Shown here in pieces: positions 9,337 through 18,257 of a stretch of 64,000 bases of DNA. The notes beneath the pieces were generated by a model that made no database searches, was not told the DNA's origin, and saw nothing but the letters and a program-made list of their open reading frames with translations. The translations under genes and the position numbers were made by a program. The stretch is from assembly GCA_964409335.1 (NCBI GenBank), contig CAYPCW010000003.1:1-64000 (forward strand), given 5' to 3'. This stretch comes from JABMOW01 sp964409335. GTDB lineage: Bacteria > Fidelibacterota > Marinisomatia > SCGC-AAA003-L08 > JACNLC01. The stretch's first letter is position 1, and every line of letters begins with the position of its first letter.

Positions 9337-9710
9337 TAAATACAGAATACCTCATCCGGGAAGCAATGTCAGCCCGGGAAAAAGCCATAGCCCCATACAG
9401 TCATTACCGGGTGGGGGTTGCACTTCAAACCACTGATGGGACGGTTATTCACGGATGCAACGTGGAATCAAAGGCGTATCCGACCACTTTGTGCGCAGAA
9501 AGGGTAGCCATTTTTTCAGCCATTTCCCGGGGTTATACGAAATTTTCCGCGATCGCACTTGTGACAGAAGACGGAGGTATGCCCTGCGGCTCATGTCGTC
9601 AGATCATGTTTGAATTCCTCGGTGAAGTTCCTATCATCGTTTCCGACCCTCAACTCAATTTCCAGGAGTTCCGAATATCAGACCTTCTGCCTTATCCTTT
9701 TGGAAAATGA
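9333..9710 (+). CDS. cdd: Cytidine deaminase
   Basis: A 125-residue homotetramer-type cytidine deaminase, which turns cytidine and deoxycytidine into uridine forms in pyrimidine salvage. Zinc ligands and catalytic Glu are in TLCAERVA (Cys about 54, Glu 56) and PCGSCRQ (about 84-90). PYSHYRVGVAL at the N-terminus is the substrate loop. An ATG lies 9 bases upstream (9324), but 9333 is preferred because GGAG stands 5-6 bases before it and it makes an ATGA overlap with the rhomboid stop. It is the first gene of a nucleoside salvage run. Confidence 0.93.
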   Translation: MINTEYLIREAMSAREKAIAPYSHYRVGVALQTTDGTVIHGCNVESKAYPTTLCAERVAIFSAISRGYTKFSAIALVTEDGGMPCGSCRQIMFEFLGEVPIIVSDPQLNFQEFRISDLLPYPFGK

Positions 9711-9749
9711 GACGTGACACATCTATTGAAATAAACAAGGACAAGTGAA

Positions 9750-9773
9750 ATGAAACGGACCACTTTTATATGA
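9750..9773 (+). CDS. Possible seven-codon leader frame ahead of udk
   Basis: ATG AAA CGG ACC ACT TTT ATA TGA reads MKRTTFI. AAGGA at 9737-9741 stands 8 bases before the ATG, while the udk ATG (9770) has no visible ribosome site and overlaps the TGA as ATGA. This layout would let ribosomes terminate and restart on udk. It may be a chance match; nothing but spacing supports it. Confidence 0.3.
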   Translation: MKRTTFI

Positions 9774-10429
9774 TTGATCCACTTTTAAATAAAACATCAA
9801 TTTTAATTGGGATTGCCGGTGGAACGGGATCCGGAAAAACAACGGTTGCCAAAGCATTATCTTCTGAATTCGGAAGTTCCGAAGTTGCGCTGATTGAACA
9901 GGATTCGTACTATCGCGATCTTTCCCATATGGATTTACATGATCGGAGTAAGATCAACTTTGATCACCCGGATGCATTTGATTTCGATATGATGAAAGTT
10001 CAGATCCGAACGTTGATTTGCGGAGGGTGTATTGATGTCCCGGTTTACGATTACAACACGCATACCCGCAGCGGTGAGCTCCGGCATATTGACAGGCATC
10101 ACATTGTCATCCTCGATGGAATCCTCATTTTATTGGATCCTGAATTGCGTAGAATGATGGATATTAAATTATATGTTGAAACAGGAGATGATATTCGGAT
10201 CATTCGCAGGATTACCCGTGATGTTAAAAAAAGAGGCAGGACACTGGAATCCGTCATCGAGCAATATTACAAGACCGTCCGCCCATCCCATCAGCAGTTT
10301 GTGGAACCGACCAAAGCCTATGCCGATATCATCATCCCCGAAGGGGGCAAAAATAAGGTTGCAATCGATGTGATACGGACGAAAATAATGACATTATTAC
10401 TGGGATATAAAATTGGAGATAAACAGTGA
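9770..10429 (+). CDS. udk: Uridine kinase
   Basis: A 219-residue P-loop kinase that phosphorylates uridine and cytidine. Walker A is GGTGSGKT (about 15-22); IEQDSYYRDL, NFDHPDAFD and YDYNTHTRS are the conserved substrate-binding segments of uridine kinase, and IRRITRDVKKRGR is the lid. The ATG at 9770 has no obvious ribosome site. It overlaps the stop of a seven-codon reading frame (9750-9773) that does have an AAGGA site, so translation may be re-initiated. The stop overlaps the tdk GTG. Confidence 0.93.
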   Translation: MIDPLLNKTSILIGIAGGTGSGKTTVAKALSSEFGSSEVALIEQDSYYRDLSHMDLHDRSKINFDHPDAFDFDMMKVQIRTLICGGCIDVPVYDYNTHTRSGELRHIDRHHIVILDGILILLDPELRRMMDIKLYVETGDDIRIIRRITRDVKKRGRTLESVIEQYYKTVRPSHQQFVEPTKAYADIIIPEGGKNKVAIDVIRTKIMTLLLGYKIGDKQ

Positions 10430-10986
10430 AACTAACGCCTCGAATGGGTGGATGGATTGAGATCATTTGCGGTCCAATGTTCAGCGGAAAAACCGAAGAG
10501 CTGATCCGGCGCCTGGTCCGTGCACAAATTGCCAGACAACGGGTTGAGATCTTTAAACCAGAGATCGATAACCGTTACAGTCAGGAATACATCGTGTCAC
10601 ACAATAACCGGCGAATAAAATCCGTCGTGATAAATGACCCAAAAGAGATACTGGATCATATTCACGAAGCAGATGTCATTGGGGTGGACGAGGCACAGTT
10701 TTTCAACGAATCCATTGTTGAAGTGTGCAGAACGGTTGCCAGCAAAGGAAAGCGTGTGGTGATCGCCGGCCTGGAAAAAGATTATATGGGTCAACCCTTT
10801 GGACCCATGCCCCATCTGCTGGTCGAGGCTGAATTCATCACAAAGGTACTGGCAATCTGTATGCAATGCGGCGACCCTGCCAATTACAGTCAGCGGATCA
10901 GTCAGGAAGGGGGCCAGGTGGTGGTTGGAGAAGCGGATAAATACGAGGCCAGATGCCGCGCATGTTTTAAACCTCCCTATGTCTAA
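10426..10986 (+). CDS. tdk: Thymidine kinase (type II)
   Basis: A 186-residue type II thymidine kinase that makes dTMP from thymidine. The P-loop is GPMFSGKT (about 15-22), Walker B and catalytic Glu lie in VIGVDEAQFF, and the lasso zinc site has CMQC (about 145-148) and CRAC (about 177-180). The start is GTG, in a GTGA overlap with the udk stop, so the two are likely coupled. Together with cdd, udk and the CNT transporter it completes uptake and phosphorylation of pyrimidine nucleosides. Confidence 0.95.
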   Translation: MKLTPRMGGWIEIICGPMFSGKTEELIRRLVRAQIARQRVEIFKPEIDNRYSQEYIVSHNNRRIKSVVINDPKEILDHIHEADVIGVDEAQFFNESIVEVCRTVASKGKRVVIAGLEKDYMGQPFGPMPHLLVEAEFITKVLAICMQCGDPANYSQRISQEGGQVVVGEADKYEARCRACFKPPYV

Positions 10987-11132
10987 ACATGTGTAGGTGA
11001 ACCTGTTTTTTCGGTATTAAATTTTCCCGTCCATCTAAAAATGAAATCCTTTCGGGATTTAGTGAAATCCATCAATCGTAAGCTTAAACTGACAACTGTT
11101 AATGAAGGTACGAATAACAAGGAGAAGTAAGT

Positions 11133-12773
11133 ATGCATATTATAAGTATTTTGGGATTATTCACACTATTGGGGATTGCCTGGCTTTTATCCTACCATAA
11201 AACCAAAATAAGGTTAAAACCCATTCTGTGGGGTGTGGGTCTGCAGTTTCTGTTTGCCCTCATTATTCTCAGAAACGACAAGTTTAGTTTTATTGGAATG
11301 GGGATTCTGGGTATCCTGATTGTTACATATATTCTTCAGAAAGATGATCAGAAATTGGGGAGTGGTTACAAAGCAATGATTATTGTTGTCCTTGGCAGTA
11401 TTGCAGTCTGGACCCTTTTTTACCTGTTGCATCCCACAGTATCCCAATGGGTACTTATTCTATCTTTGATCTTCTTAATTGTCAATTCGATCAAGAAATT
11501 TTATCAACCCGCACAACGGTATGCAGGTGTATTATTTGTGATTTCCGGGATTGCCTTTCTCGTCACACATGGATTCCACGGACAGGTCATTTTCAAAGGA
11601 TTCAGCGACAAGATTGCCGGATTCCTGAGCTTATCCGATTATGGTGCAAAATTTCTGTTTTCGAACCTCGCTGACAACCGGTTTTTCGGACCATGGGTAC
11701 CCGATTTCCCTAATGCAGGGACGTGGCCGGGATTTGGGTTTCAATTTGGGTTTAAAGTTTTACCCACGATTATTTTCTTCGGTGGATTTATGAGTGTGTT
11801 GTATCACCTGGGAATTATGCAAAAAGTGATCGAAGCCATGAGTAAATTCATGCGCTGGACCATTGGAACCAGCGGTGCTGAAACCCTGTCATGTTCTGCG
11901 AATATTTTTGTCGGACAAACCGAAGCGCCGTTGTTGATCAAACCCTTCCTAAATAAAATGACAAAATCAGAATTACTCACTGTCATGGTCGGCGGATTTG
12001 CTACCATTGCCGGAGGCGTTTTAGCCGGTTACATCTCCATGGGGATACCCGCCGGCCACTTGATTGCCGCCAGTGTTATGTCCGCTCCCGCAGCATTGGT
12101 CGTAGGGAAGATTATTTTCCCGGAAAGGGAACACTCCCAAACCGCCGGAGACGTTGCATTACCCAAAATCAAAGTCGGCGATAATGTGATCGAAGCCGCA
12201 GCGAACGGGATCACCGATGGACTAAAGTTAGCGGTCAATGTGGGTGCAATGCTCATTGGTTTTATTGCGCTTATCGCAGTCATTGACGTGATACTGAATT
12301 ACGCCGACCTGCTGATTGATGGTAAATTTCTTAAAGGTGATTATATCCGATACGCAGCATCCGGGATGTCTCCCGCCATAGGTGAATTTCGCGGAATAAT
12401 CCCCGGATCGCTTCAGACATTCTTTGGTACGCTTCTTCGTCCATTGGCATGGATGATGGGTGTTCCGTGGGAGTATGCCGACAAAGTTGGTAATTTACTG
12501 GGTATCAAATTATCACTCAACGAGTTTGTGGCATATGGAACTCTGGGCGCCTACATCAATGACGGTATATTGAGCCAACGCGCCATAACGATTGCAACCT
12601 ATGCCTTGTGCGGATTTGCGAATTTTTCATCTATCGGAATCCAACTCGGAGGCATCAGTGCATTGGCTCCGAACCGGAAATCTGATTTGGCTAAAATAGG
12701 ATTAAAGGCTATGTTTGGCGGTGCTATTGCTTCCTTCATGACCGCCACGATTGCCGGGTTTTTAATCAATTAA
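11133..12773 (+). CDS. nupC: Concentrative nucleoside transporter (CNT/NupC family) with extra membrane helices
   Basis: A 546-residue inner-membrane symporter for nucleosides. The core matches NupC: VGQTEAPLLIKPFL (nucleoside and sodium contact), LNEFVAYG and FANFSSIGIQLGG. E. coli NupC is 400 residues; here about 105 residues with three or four extra hydrophobic segments are inserted between the first helices (ending LIILRND, about 49) and QVIFKGFSDKIAGFL (about 154). AAGGAG about 10 bases before the ATG supports the start. It lies between tdk and adk on the same strand. An inverted repeat spans its stop codon. Confidence 0.88.
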   Translation: MHIISILGLFTLLGIAWLLSYHKTKIRLKPILWGVGLQFLFALIILRNDKFSFIGMGILGILIVTYILQKDDQKLGSGYKAMIIVVLGSIAVWTLFYLLHPTVSQWVLILSLIFLIVNSIKKFYQPAQRYAGVLFVISGIAFLVTHGFHGQVIFKGFSDKIAGFLSLSDYGAKFLFSNLADNRFFGPWVPDFPNAGTWPGFGFQFGFKVLPTIIFFGGFMSVLYHLGIMQKVIEAMSKFMRWTIGTSGAETLSCSANIFVGQTEAPLLIKPFLNKMTKSELLTVMVGGFATIAGGVLAGYISMGIPAGHLIAASVMSAPAALVVGKIIFPEREHSQTAGDVALPKIKVGDNVIEAAANGITDGLKLAVNVGAMLIGFIALIAVIDVILNYADLLIDGKFLKGDYIRYAASGMSPAIGEFRGIIPGSLQTFFGTLLRPLAWMMGVPWEYADKVGNLLGIKLSLNEFVAYGTLGAYINDGILSQRAITIATYALCGFANFSSIGIQLGGISALAPNRKSDLAKIGLKAMFGGAIASFMTATIAGFLIN

Positions 12774-12778
12774 CCCGG
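12754..12778 (+). repeat. Inverted repeat spanning the nupC stop codon
   Basis: CCGGGTT (12754-12760) and AACCCGG (12772-12778) form a 7-bp stem with an 11-base loop, overlapping the TAA at 12771-12773. No T-run follows on the plus strand, so it is not a normal intrinsic terminator. It may stabilise the 3' end or lower read-through into adk. Confidence 0.4.
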
Positions 12779-12827
12779 TAAAAATTGTTGTTATCAGTTT
12801 ATTTATTAATATTATGGTCAGAAGTGT

Positions 12828-13478
12828 ATGAATATCATTTTAATCGGTGCCCCCGGCGCGGGTAAAGGAACTCAGGCGAAGCATATTTCCCTGAAATATC
12901 ACATTCCCCATATCTCAACCGGTGCCATCCTCAGGGATCATATAAAACTTAAAACCAGACTGGGGTTCCAGGCAAAATCCATTATGGATAATGGTCAATT
13001 GGTTCCGGATTCAGAAATATTGGAAATGGTGCATGAACGGCTGATTGAAAGAGACTGCCGATCAGGCTACATTTTAGACGGCTTTCCCAGGACGATTCCA
13101 CAGGCAGATGGGCTGGAACGACTCCTGAACCCGGAAGGACAGAAAATTGTTTGCGTACTTGTGATCCAAACGGATATCGATATTATTGTTAAACGGTTAT
13201 CCTCACGAAGGTCATGTACCCACTGCGGGCGGATTTATAATCTATTATTTAGTCCACCTGAAAAATCAGGCGTGTGTGACACATGTCAGTCGAATCTCAT
13301 ACAACGGGATGATGATCTACCGGAAACGATTCTAAATCGGTTAAAGGTGTATAAAAAACAAACTGAACCGCTTATCCGGTATTACCGGGAAAAAAGCCTG
13401 ACAACGATAGTTAACGGAAACCGATCTGAGCGTGATATTACGAATACTATTTTTAAAATATTAAATCAATATGATTAA
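12828..13478 (+). CDS. adk: Adenylate kinase, zinc-binding lid form
   Basis: A 216-residue adenylate kinase (ATP + AMP to 2 ADP). The P-loop is GAPGAGKGT (7-15), the AMP site is ISTGAILRDHI, and DGFPRT is present. The lid carries a four-cysteine zinc site, CTHC (about 129-132) and CDTC (about 149-152), as in Gram-positive and many FCB enzymes; E. coli Adk lacks it. The last 8 bases overlap coaE. Confidence 0.95.
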   Translation: MNIILIGAPGAGKGTQAKHISLKYHIPHISTGAILRDHIKLKTRLGFQAKSIMDNGQLVPDSEILEMVHERLIERDCRSGYILDGFPRTIPQADGLERLLNPEGQKIVCVLVIQTDIDIIVKRLSSRRSCTHCGRIYNLLFSPPEKSGVCDTCQSNLIQRDDDLPETILNRLKVYKKQTEPLIRYYREKSLTTIVNGNRSERDITNTIFKILNQYD

Positions 13479-14067
13479 AATTGGAGTAACCGGAGGACTG
13501 GGTTCGGGGAAAACCATCGCAGCCCGGTTTTTTGCCTCAAAAGGTGCAGCGATTTTTGACGCTGACTATGAAGCAAAAGTCCATATGCTTCATTCCAATT
13601 CGTTGCAGAAAAAATTAATTAATATGTTTGGAAATTCTATCAGAAATAGTCGGAACAAGCTGGATTTTGCCGCTCTTGCGGCCATCGCTTTTGAAAATCC
13701 GTTAGATCAAAAAATACTCAATGGGATCATCTGGCCTGAAGTATTTCTTTTGGTGGAAAAAGCAGCCCAAAAATATGAATCGGAGGGCACCAAATTATTT
13801 GCCACGGATGCGGCATTGTTAATTGAAGCGAAGTACACCCATTTTTTTGATTATGTATTGTTGATCACCGCTGATTATAGCACCCGAATAAAAAGAGCTC
13901 ACAGACGGGGCAATATTTCTGATGAACAAATAAAAAAACGGATAAAATTACAAATGACGGACGAAGAAAAAAAACCATTCGCCAGTCATTGGATTGAGAA
14001 TAACGGTTCCATCGATCAATTTATTTCAAATTTGGAGGCATTCTATTCAGGACTATCTTTGCACTAA
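13471..14067 (+). CDS. coaE: Dephospho-CoA kinase
   Basis: A 198-residue kinase for the last step of coenzyme A synthesis. It opens with IGVTGGLGSGKT (P-loop, about 8-15), then IFDADYEAKV (DAD substrate motif) and LLIEAKYTHFFDYVLLI, all CoaE hallmarks. The start overlaps adk by 8 bases in another frame, so it is translated from the same message. It converges with the 175-residue gene, leaving just 10 bases between stops. Confidence 0.93.
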   Translation: MIKIGVTGGLGSGKTIAARFFASKGAAIFDADYEAKVHMLHSNSLQKKLINMFGNSIRNSRNKLDFAALAAIAFENPLDQKILNGIIWPEVFLLVEKAAQKYESEGTKLFATDAALLIEAKYTHFFDYVLLITADYSTRIKRAHRRGNISDEQIKKRIKLQMTDEEKKPFASHWIENNGSIDQFISNLEAFYSGLSLH

Positions 14068-14077
14068 CCTGAATCTT

Positions 14078-14605
14078 TCAGAACCGATCGATTTCCCGTC
14101 TCAATGCAACCGGATCCCCAAAAATTTCTTTCCACAAAATTGCCTGCTTTAATAAGGGCATTGCTCCAATTCGCTTCAATGCAGAGTTCACCCGGACACC
14201 GCCTCCGGATTTACTGACTTCAGCAGGCGGTTCAGAATGATCAAAGTCTTCGTACTCATAATTTTGAGACGAGGCTGCGGCATAGTCAGACTGTAGTTCC
14301 CGCTCAAATTCTTCATATTGGGTCTCTACGAGTTCTTCCTGAGGGGGTTGTGGTGAATATTCCAAATCTTCAGGTTCCTCTAAAACTACAGCTTTGGGGA
14401 TCATGGGCTCATGTGGAATTGTACTGCGATATTCCTTTTTTATTGCGTTAAGAAGATTAAACACATTTTCCGTGGTCGGCGGAGGAGGGTTCGGCGTCCT
14501 CCGCTCTTCCAGCTTACGTTGTTTTTTCTTCTTCGCTATAATGGCGGAGAAAATTAAGTACAGAATGATCCCGAGAATCCCCGGTTCAAATCCGGAAAAG
14601 TTCAT
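14078..14605 (-). CDS. Single-pass membrane protein downstream of floA, unknown function
   Basis: A 175-residue protein with one N-terminal membrane helix (GILGIILYLIFSAIIA, about 9-24) followed by a basic stop-transfer patch. A long Pro/Glu-rich disordered linker (about 35-140) follows, then a short conserved-looking tail, LLKQAILWKEIFGDPVALRR. I recall similar tails (LWxEILGxPxALR) on small membrane proteins of Bacteroidetes and relatives but know no function. The ATG touches the floA stop (14606), so it is the third gene of the NfeD-FloA operon and may work with the flotillin scaffold. Confidence 0.6.
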   Translation of the reverse strand: MNFSGFEPGILGIILYLIFSAIIAKKKKQRKLEERRTPNPPPPTTENVFNLLNAIKKEYRSTIPHEPMIPKAVVLEEPEDLEYSPQPPQEELVETQYEEFERELQSDYAAASSQNYEYEDFDHSEPPAEVSKSGGGVRVNSALKRIGAMPLLKQAILWKEIFGDPVALRREIDRF

Positions 14606-15616
14606 TTATTTACCGGGTTTTTCGTCCGCGAATCCTGAACTATCAGAATCCGGTTTGGATATGGATTTTCTCATTTGAGAATCAGCCTGTATATTTTGCA
14701 TCCGAAAGTAATCCATCACGCCCAGATTGCCTTTTCGGAATGCCTCTGCGAGCGCTTTAGGAACTTCTGATTCGGCTTCGACCACTTTTGCCTGCATTTC
14801 CTGGGTAAGCGCTTTCATCTCCTGTTCAGCGGCAACAGCCATTGCTCTCCGGCTTTCTGCCTTCGCCTGAGCCACTTTTTTATCCGCTTCAGCCTGATCT
14901 GCGGCAAGATGTGCGCCGACGTTTTTCCCTACATCTACATCTGCAATATCAATGGATAAGATCGCATATGCCGTGCCCGCATCCAGACTTTTGGCGAGGA
15001 CCGTTCTCGAAATATTATCGGGATTTTCAAGGACATCTTTATAGGTGTTCGATGATCCGATGGCACTGACAATGCCTTCACCGACACGAGCAATGACGGT
15101 ATCATCTGTCGCTCCCCCCACAAGCTGTTCAATATTGGTTCTGACGGTAACCCTGGCTTTGGCATATAATTGAATACCGTCACGGGCAACAGCTGACACT
15201 TTACCTTCCCGTGGACAGTCAATGACTTTGGGATAGACGCTGGTAGCCACTGCTTCTTTTACATCTCTGCCGGCGAGATCGATGGCAGTTGCGGTCTTAA
15301 AATCCAAATCGATATTCGCTTTATCCGCGGCGATGAGTGCGTCTACCACTTTCGGTACTTTTCCCCCGGCGAGATAGTGCGTTTCAAGTTCTTCCGACGT
15401 AATGAGGTCTAATCCGGCACGATGCAGATTGATGATGCCGTTCACCATCATTTTTGGCGGGATTTTCCGCATACGCATGATGACTAATTTCACCATGCCC
15501 ACCTTTCCCCAACCAATTGACACACCTGCCTGAAACCATAATCCGATGGGGACAAAATAGAAAAATACCAATAAAGCCAAAATCCCTAATGGTATAAAAA
15601 TCGCTAAAGTATTCAT
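14606..15616 (-). CDS. floA: Flotillin-like protein FloA
   Basis: A 336-residue flotillin-like membrane scaffold protein (FloA/YqfA, UPF0365). It has an N-terminal hydrophobic anchor (about 4-32), the PHB-like domain (PPKMMVNGIINLHRAGLDL..., ARVTVRTNIEQLVGGA), and a C-terminal coiled coil rich in Ala, Glu and Lys (AEADKKVAQAKAESRRAMAV). In Bacillus it organises lipid-raft-like membrane zones. The length fits the family (about 330). It follows the nfeD-type gene by 30 bases, the classic nfeD-floA pairing. Confidence 0.93.
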   Translation of the reverse strand: MNTLAIFIPLGILALLVFFYFVPIGLWFQAGVSIGWGKVGMVKLVIMRMRKIPPKMMVNGIINLHRAGLDLITSEELETHYLAGGKVPKVVDALIAADKANIDLDFKTATAIDLAGRDVKEAVATSVYPKVIDCPREGKVSAVARDGIQLYAKARVTVRTNIEQLVGGATDDTVIARVGEGIVSAIGSSNTYKDVLENPDNISRTVLAKSLDAGTAYAILSIDIADVDVGKNVGAHLAADQAEADKKVAQAKAESRRAMAVAAEQEMKALTQEMQAKVVEAESEVPKALAEAFRKGNLGVMDYFRMQNIQADSQMRKSISKPDSDSSGFADEKPGK

Positions 15617-15646
15617 TTCGAAAATTCCTTTACATTTGTTAAACTG

Positions 15647-16999
15647 TTACCGGATGACCGGTTTGACTAAAATCTGATTTCCATCAATCCCATCAACCAG
15701 TATATTGGTCTCAGAATTGATGAACTCGCCATGAGACAAGACCTGATACTCCTTTCCGTCAATGATGGCTTTCCCTGAAGGTCTGAGTTTTGTGACTGTT
15801 TTTCCTGTCTTTCCCACGAGTTGATCATATCCCTTCGAAATGGTAAATCCCTCAGACTTCTTCTGTGGCGTAAAGGGAATATATTTTTGATATAGATTGC
15901 TTTTCGTCAGCGCTTTGAAGAAAATAACCCCGGTAATGACCATGATGATGATCGCAATAGTTATCCCATAGAATGCCTCCAAAACTTCTCCTGGAGCCGG
16001 ATGGGGAGCCAGCAGCATTTTAAAAATGCTGAACAGGATTAATGCAATCCCGGAAATACCGGTAACGCCAAACCCTGGGATGACTAACACCTCTACCACG
16101 ATCAGAATAATACCGGAAATTAAGAGAATAATTTCAAAAACATCCGCCAATCCCACGAGTAGATGAGAGCCGAAAAACAGTCCCAGACAGATCAGCCCGA
16201 AGATCCCCGGGAACCCGAAACCAGGTGATTTAATTTCAAAAAATATACCTAATAATCCAAGGGATAACAGCAACGGCGCCACTGTCGGACTCGTAAAAAA
16301 CCGGACTATTTGTTCTGACCAGGATACTTTGACTTCCACGATTTTCCAACCATCAGGCAGGAGATAATCAAGTAATTCATCCCGGGTTTCGTAGGTCCCT
16401 GATGCGATATTTAATCTCAGGGCTAAATCGGTTGAGAGGGTTATCAGTTTTCCGGATTTAAATCCACTGATATCAGAAGCAGTGAGTGTATCACCTTTCG
16501 AATCAATGACGAATGGTATTTCAATTTCTTCATCGACCATCGCCGCAGCAACATCCCGGTTACGATGATGCGCTTCTGCGGTTGACGCCATTTCCTCCCG
16601 CATATATGAGATAACTTTTTCGGATGCTTTTTTGCCCGATTGATCTACGGCCGTTGCGGCACCGATTGTACCTCCGCTGGCCATAAAAATAGAATCGCAT
16701 GACAATGAGATGAGTGCGCCCGCAGATATCGCACGGCGATTTACAAATACGACAGTGGGAATTGTACTTCCAAGAATAGCATCTTTGATCCGTGTCGCCG
16801 CATCCACACGCCCGCCAAAAGTATCGATATCAAACAGAATGAATTCTGCTTTGTTGTCTTCTGCTTCACGGATTCCACGCTCTATGTAATAGGGAAGACC
16901 CATGTCGATTTCACCATGAATTTTGATGCTGTACACCAGAGGGTCTTGAGAAAATAAGAGTGTGAGCAGTAGGATTAGAAAGAGAATCTTGGTTTTCAT
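15647..16999 (-). CDS. NfeD family protein: ClpP-class serine protease plus NfeD domain
   Basis: About 450 residues. From the chosen ATG (16999) the protein begins with a signal peptide (MKTKILFLILLLTLLFSQ); an ATG 57 bases upstream (17056) would put 19 residues before it and is less likely. A ClpP/SppA-like domain (about 20-210) has AGALISLSCDS around the expected serine and GAATAVDQSG, four to six membrane helices follow (about 240-375), and the C-terminal NfeD OB-fold (about 395-450) ends with the pattern GxxxxDGxEYQVLSHGEFI. This is the long NfeD1b form, known to pair with flotillins; proteins cut by homologues include stomatin-type partners. Confidence 0.9.
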   Translation of the reverse strand: MKTKILFLILLLTLLFSQDPLVYSIKIHGEIDMGLPYYIERGIREAEDNKAEFILFDIDTFGGRVDAATRIKDAILGSTIPTVVFVNRRAISAGALISLSCDSIFMASGGTIGAATAVDQSGKKASEKVISYMREEMASTAEAHHRNRDVAAAMVDEEIEIPFVIDSKGDTLTASDISGFKSGKLITLSTDLALRLNIASGTYETRDELLDYLLPDGWKIVEVKVSWSEQIVRFFTSPTVAPLLLSLGLLGIFFEIKSPGFGFPGIFGLICLGLFFGSHLLVGLADVFEIILLISGIILIVVEVLVIPGFGVTGISGIALILFSIFKMLLAPHPAPGEVLEAFYGITIAIIIMVITGVIFFKALTKSNLYQKYIPFTPQKKSEGFTISKGYDQLVGKTGKTVTKLRPSGKAIIDGKEYQVLSHGEFINSETNILVDGIDGNQILVKPVIR

Positions 17000-17350
17000 G
17001 ATGATAAAATTACGTCTATGCCATAAAAACTCCCAATATCTAACATGCCCCATCAAACAGATGGGATGGCATTTTTATCGCCTGTAATTAAGTTACATTT
17101 GTCAAACCATGCTGGTGTCGAATTTAATTATTCCATACGATTTACAAATGTTTGAATCCTTCGAATTCGAGATTATACCTTCAAATTTATTCCACCAAAT
17201 CTTTTCCCCAAGGAATGTCATGATAGTAAAGCCCAATAAACCTGGATTGTAAAACCGAATGCGTAAGCCGTACTTATTGAAATAACACCCTGTCTTACAT
17301 TTCAGAACGAAGTAAATTTCAGCTTAAAATCTTGATCTGAATGACAACAG
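17000..17350. other. Divergent non-coding region, about 350 bases
   Basis: Lies between the NfeD-type gene (minus) and the acyltransferase (plus), so it must hold promoters for both. I can point only to a short perfect palindrome (TCGAATTCGA) near 17160. No tRNA, riboswitch-like fold or long open frame is evident. Confidence 0.5.
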
Positions 17351-18208
17351 ATGCTGAGAAATACTATCATATATTATTCCTTTTTTACATGGTGCTGGAT
17401 CATTGGTCACATGCCAGAAAAACTGATACGGGCTATTGGCCGCGGGGTTGGGGTTTTTATATATTATATCATTCCAATTCGCAGATCGGTATCCCGTAAA
17501 AATATCCGTCTTGCATTCCCCAAACACGATACCGGCGAAATTGACAGGACCCAAAAAAAAATGTACCGCCATTATGGGATGGTTATGATGGAATTTTTCT
17601 CTTTACCATTTCTGTCATCCGATAAGTTAGGAAAAAAATGGGGGCTTTCCCCGGATGCTGAGAACATATGCCAATCCCATAAAAACGGCATCATCCTGAG
17701 TGCCCATTTCGGCAACTGGGAGTTGATCCCTCATATTTTAGCTTCTAAAGGTCTTTCCATGATTGCGATAGTGAGACCTCAGAAAAATGCCGGGTTCGAT
17801 CGGATGATTACCCGGATCAGAAATTCCAGTGGCTGTAAGATGATATCTTCAAAAGCTTCTTCCCGTGACATTTTAAAAGAAATGCCCGGCAATTTTCTAA
17901 TCGTTCTCGGTGATCAACGAGGAGGCAGACATGGGGTAGATATCGATTTTTTCGGGAAAAAGGCACGATCACCCAAAGGGTTCTGTGTTTTTCACCTTAA
18001 AACCGGAATCCCTATCTTTTTTACAACGGTCACTCTCGGTGATGATGGCCGGTACTTCATGAACATGGAAGAAATAAAGATAGACGCCGGGAATGCTAAT
18101 ATAGAAGAACAGATAAGAATCATCGATCAAAAGTACCATCACTTGCTGGAAACAGAAATCAAGCGCTATCCGGAACAATATTTCTGGTTTCACAGAAAGT
18201 GGTTGTAA
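17351..18208 (+). CDS. LpxL/HtrB-like lysophospholipid/lipid A acyltransferase
   Basis: A 285-residue LPLAT-superfamily acyltransferase. The catalytic HxxxxE/D motif is AHFGNWEL (His about 118, Glu about 123). GDQRGGRHGVDIDFFGKKARSP is the second conserved block that contacts the acceptor, and a membrane-attached N-terminal helix is present. It most likely adds a secondary acyl chain to lipid A precursors, in keeping with waaA, lpx and msbA-like genes in this window; the acyl donor cannot be told. About 290 residues is normal for the family. TsaC follows after 49 bases. Confidence 0.85.
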   Translation: MLRNTIIYYSFFTWCWIIGHMPEKLIRAIGRGVGVFIYYIIPIRRSVSRKNIRLAFPKHDTGEIDRTQKKMYRHYGMVMMEFFSLPFLSSDKLGKKWGLSPDAENICQSHKNGIILSAHFGNWELIPHILASKGLSMIAIVRPQKNAGFDRMITRIRNSSGCKMISSKASSRDILKEMPGNFLIVLGDQRGGRHGVDIDFFGKKARSPKGFCVFHLKTGIPIFFTTVTLGDDGRYFMNMEEIKIDAGNANIEEQIRIIDQKYHHLLETEIKRYPEQYFWFHRKWL

Positions 18209-18257
18209 AGTATTAATTTAACTCTGTTATTTTTTTTAATAATTATGCCATAAGAAA

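Noticed and set aside
11044..11060. Small hairpin AAATCC-TTTCG-GGATTT after tdk
   Set aside because: Short stem and no T-run; not convincing as a terminator or regulator.
11041..11130. A 29-codon frame (MKSFRDLVKSINRKLKL...) before the CNT transporter
   Set aside because: No ribosome site before its ATG and no known relative; the good AAGGAG site near its end serves the transporter.
17000..17056. Longer NfeD-type protein starting at ATG 17056
   Set aside because: The extra 19 residues carry charged and aromatic residues ahead of a perfect signal peptide; 16999 is the better start.
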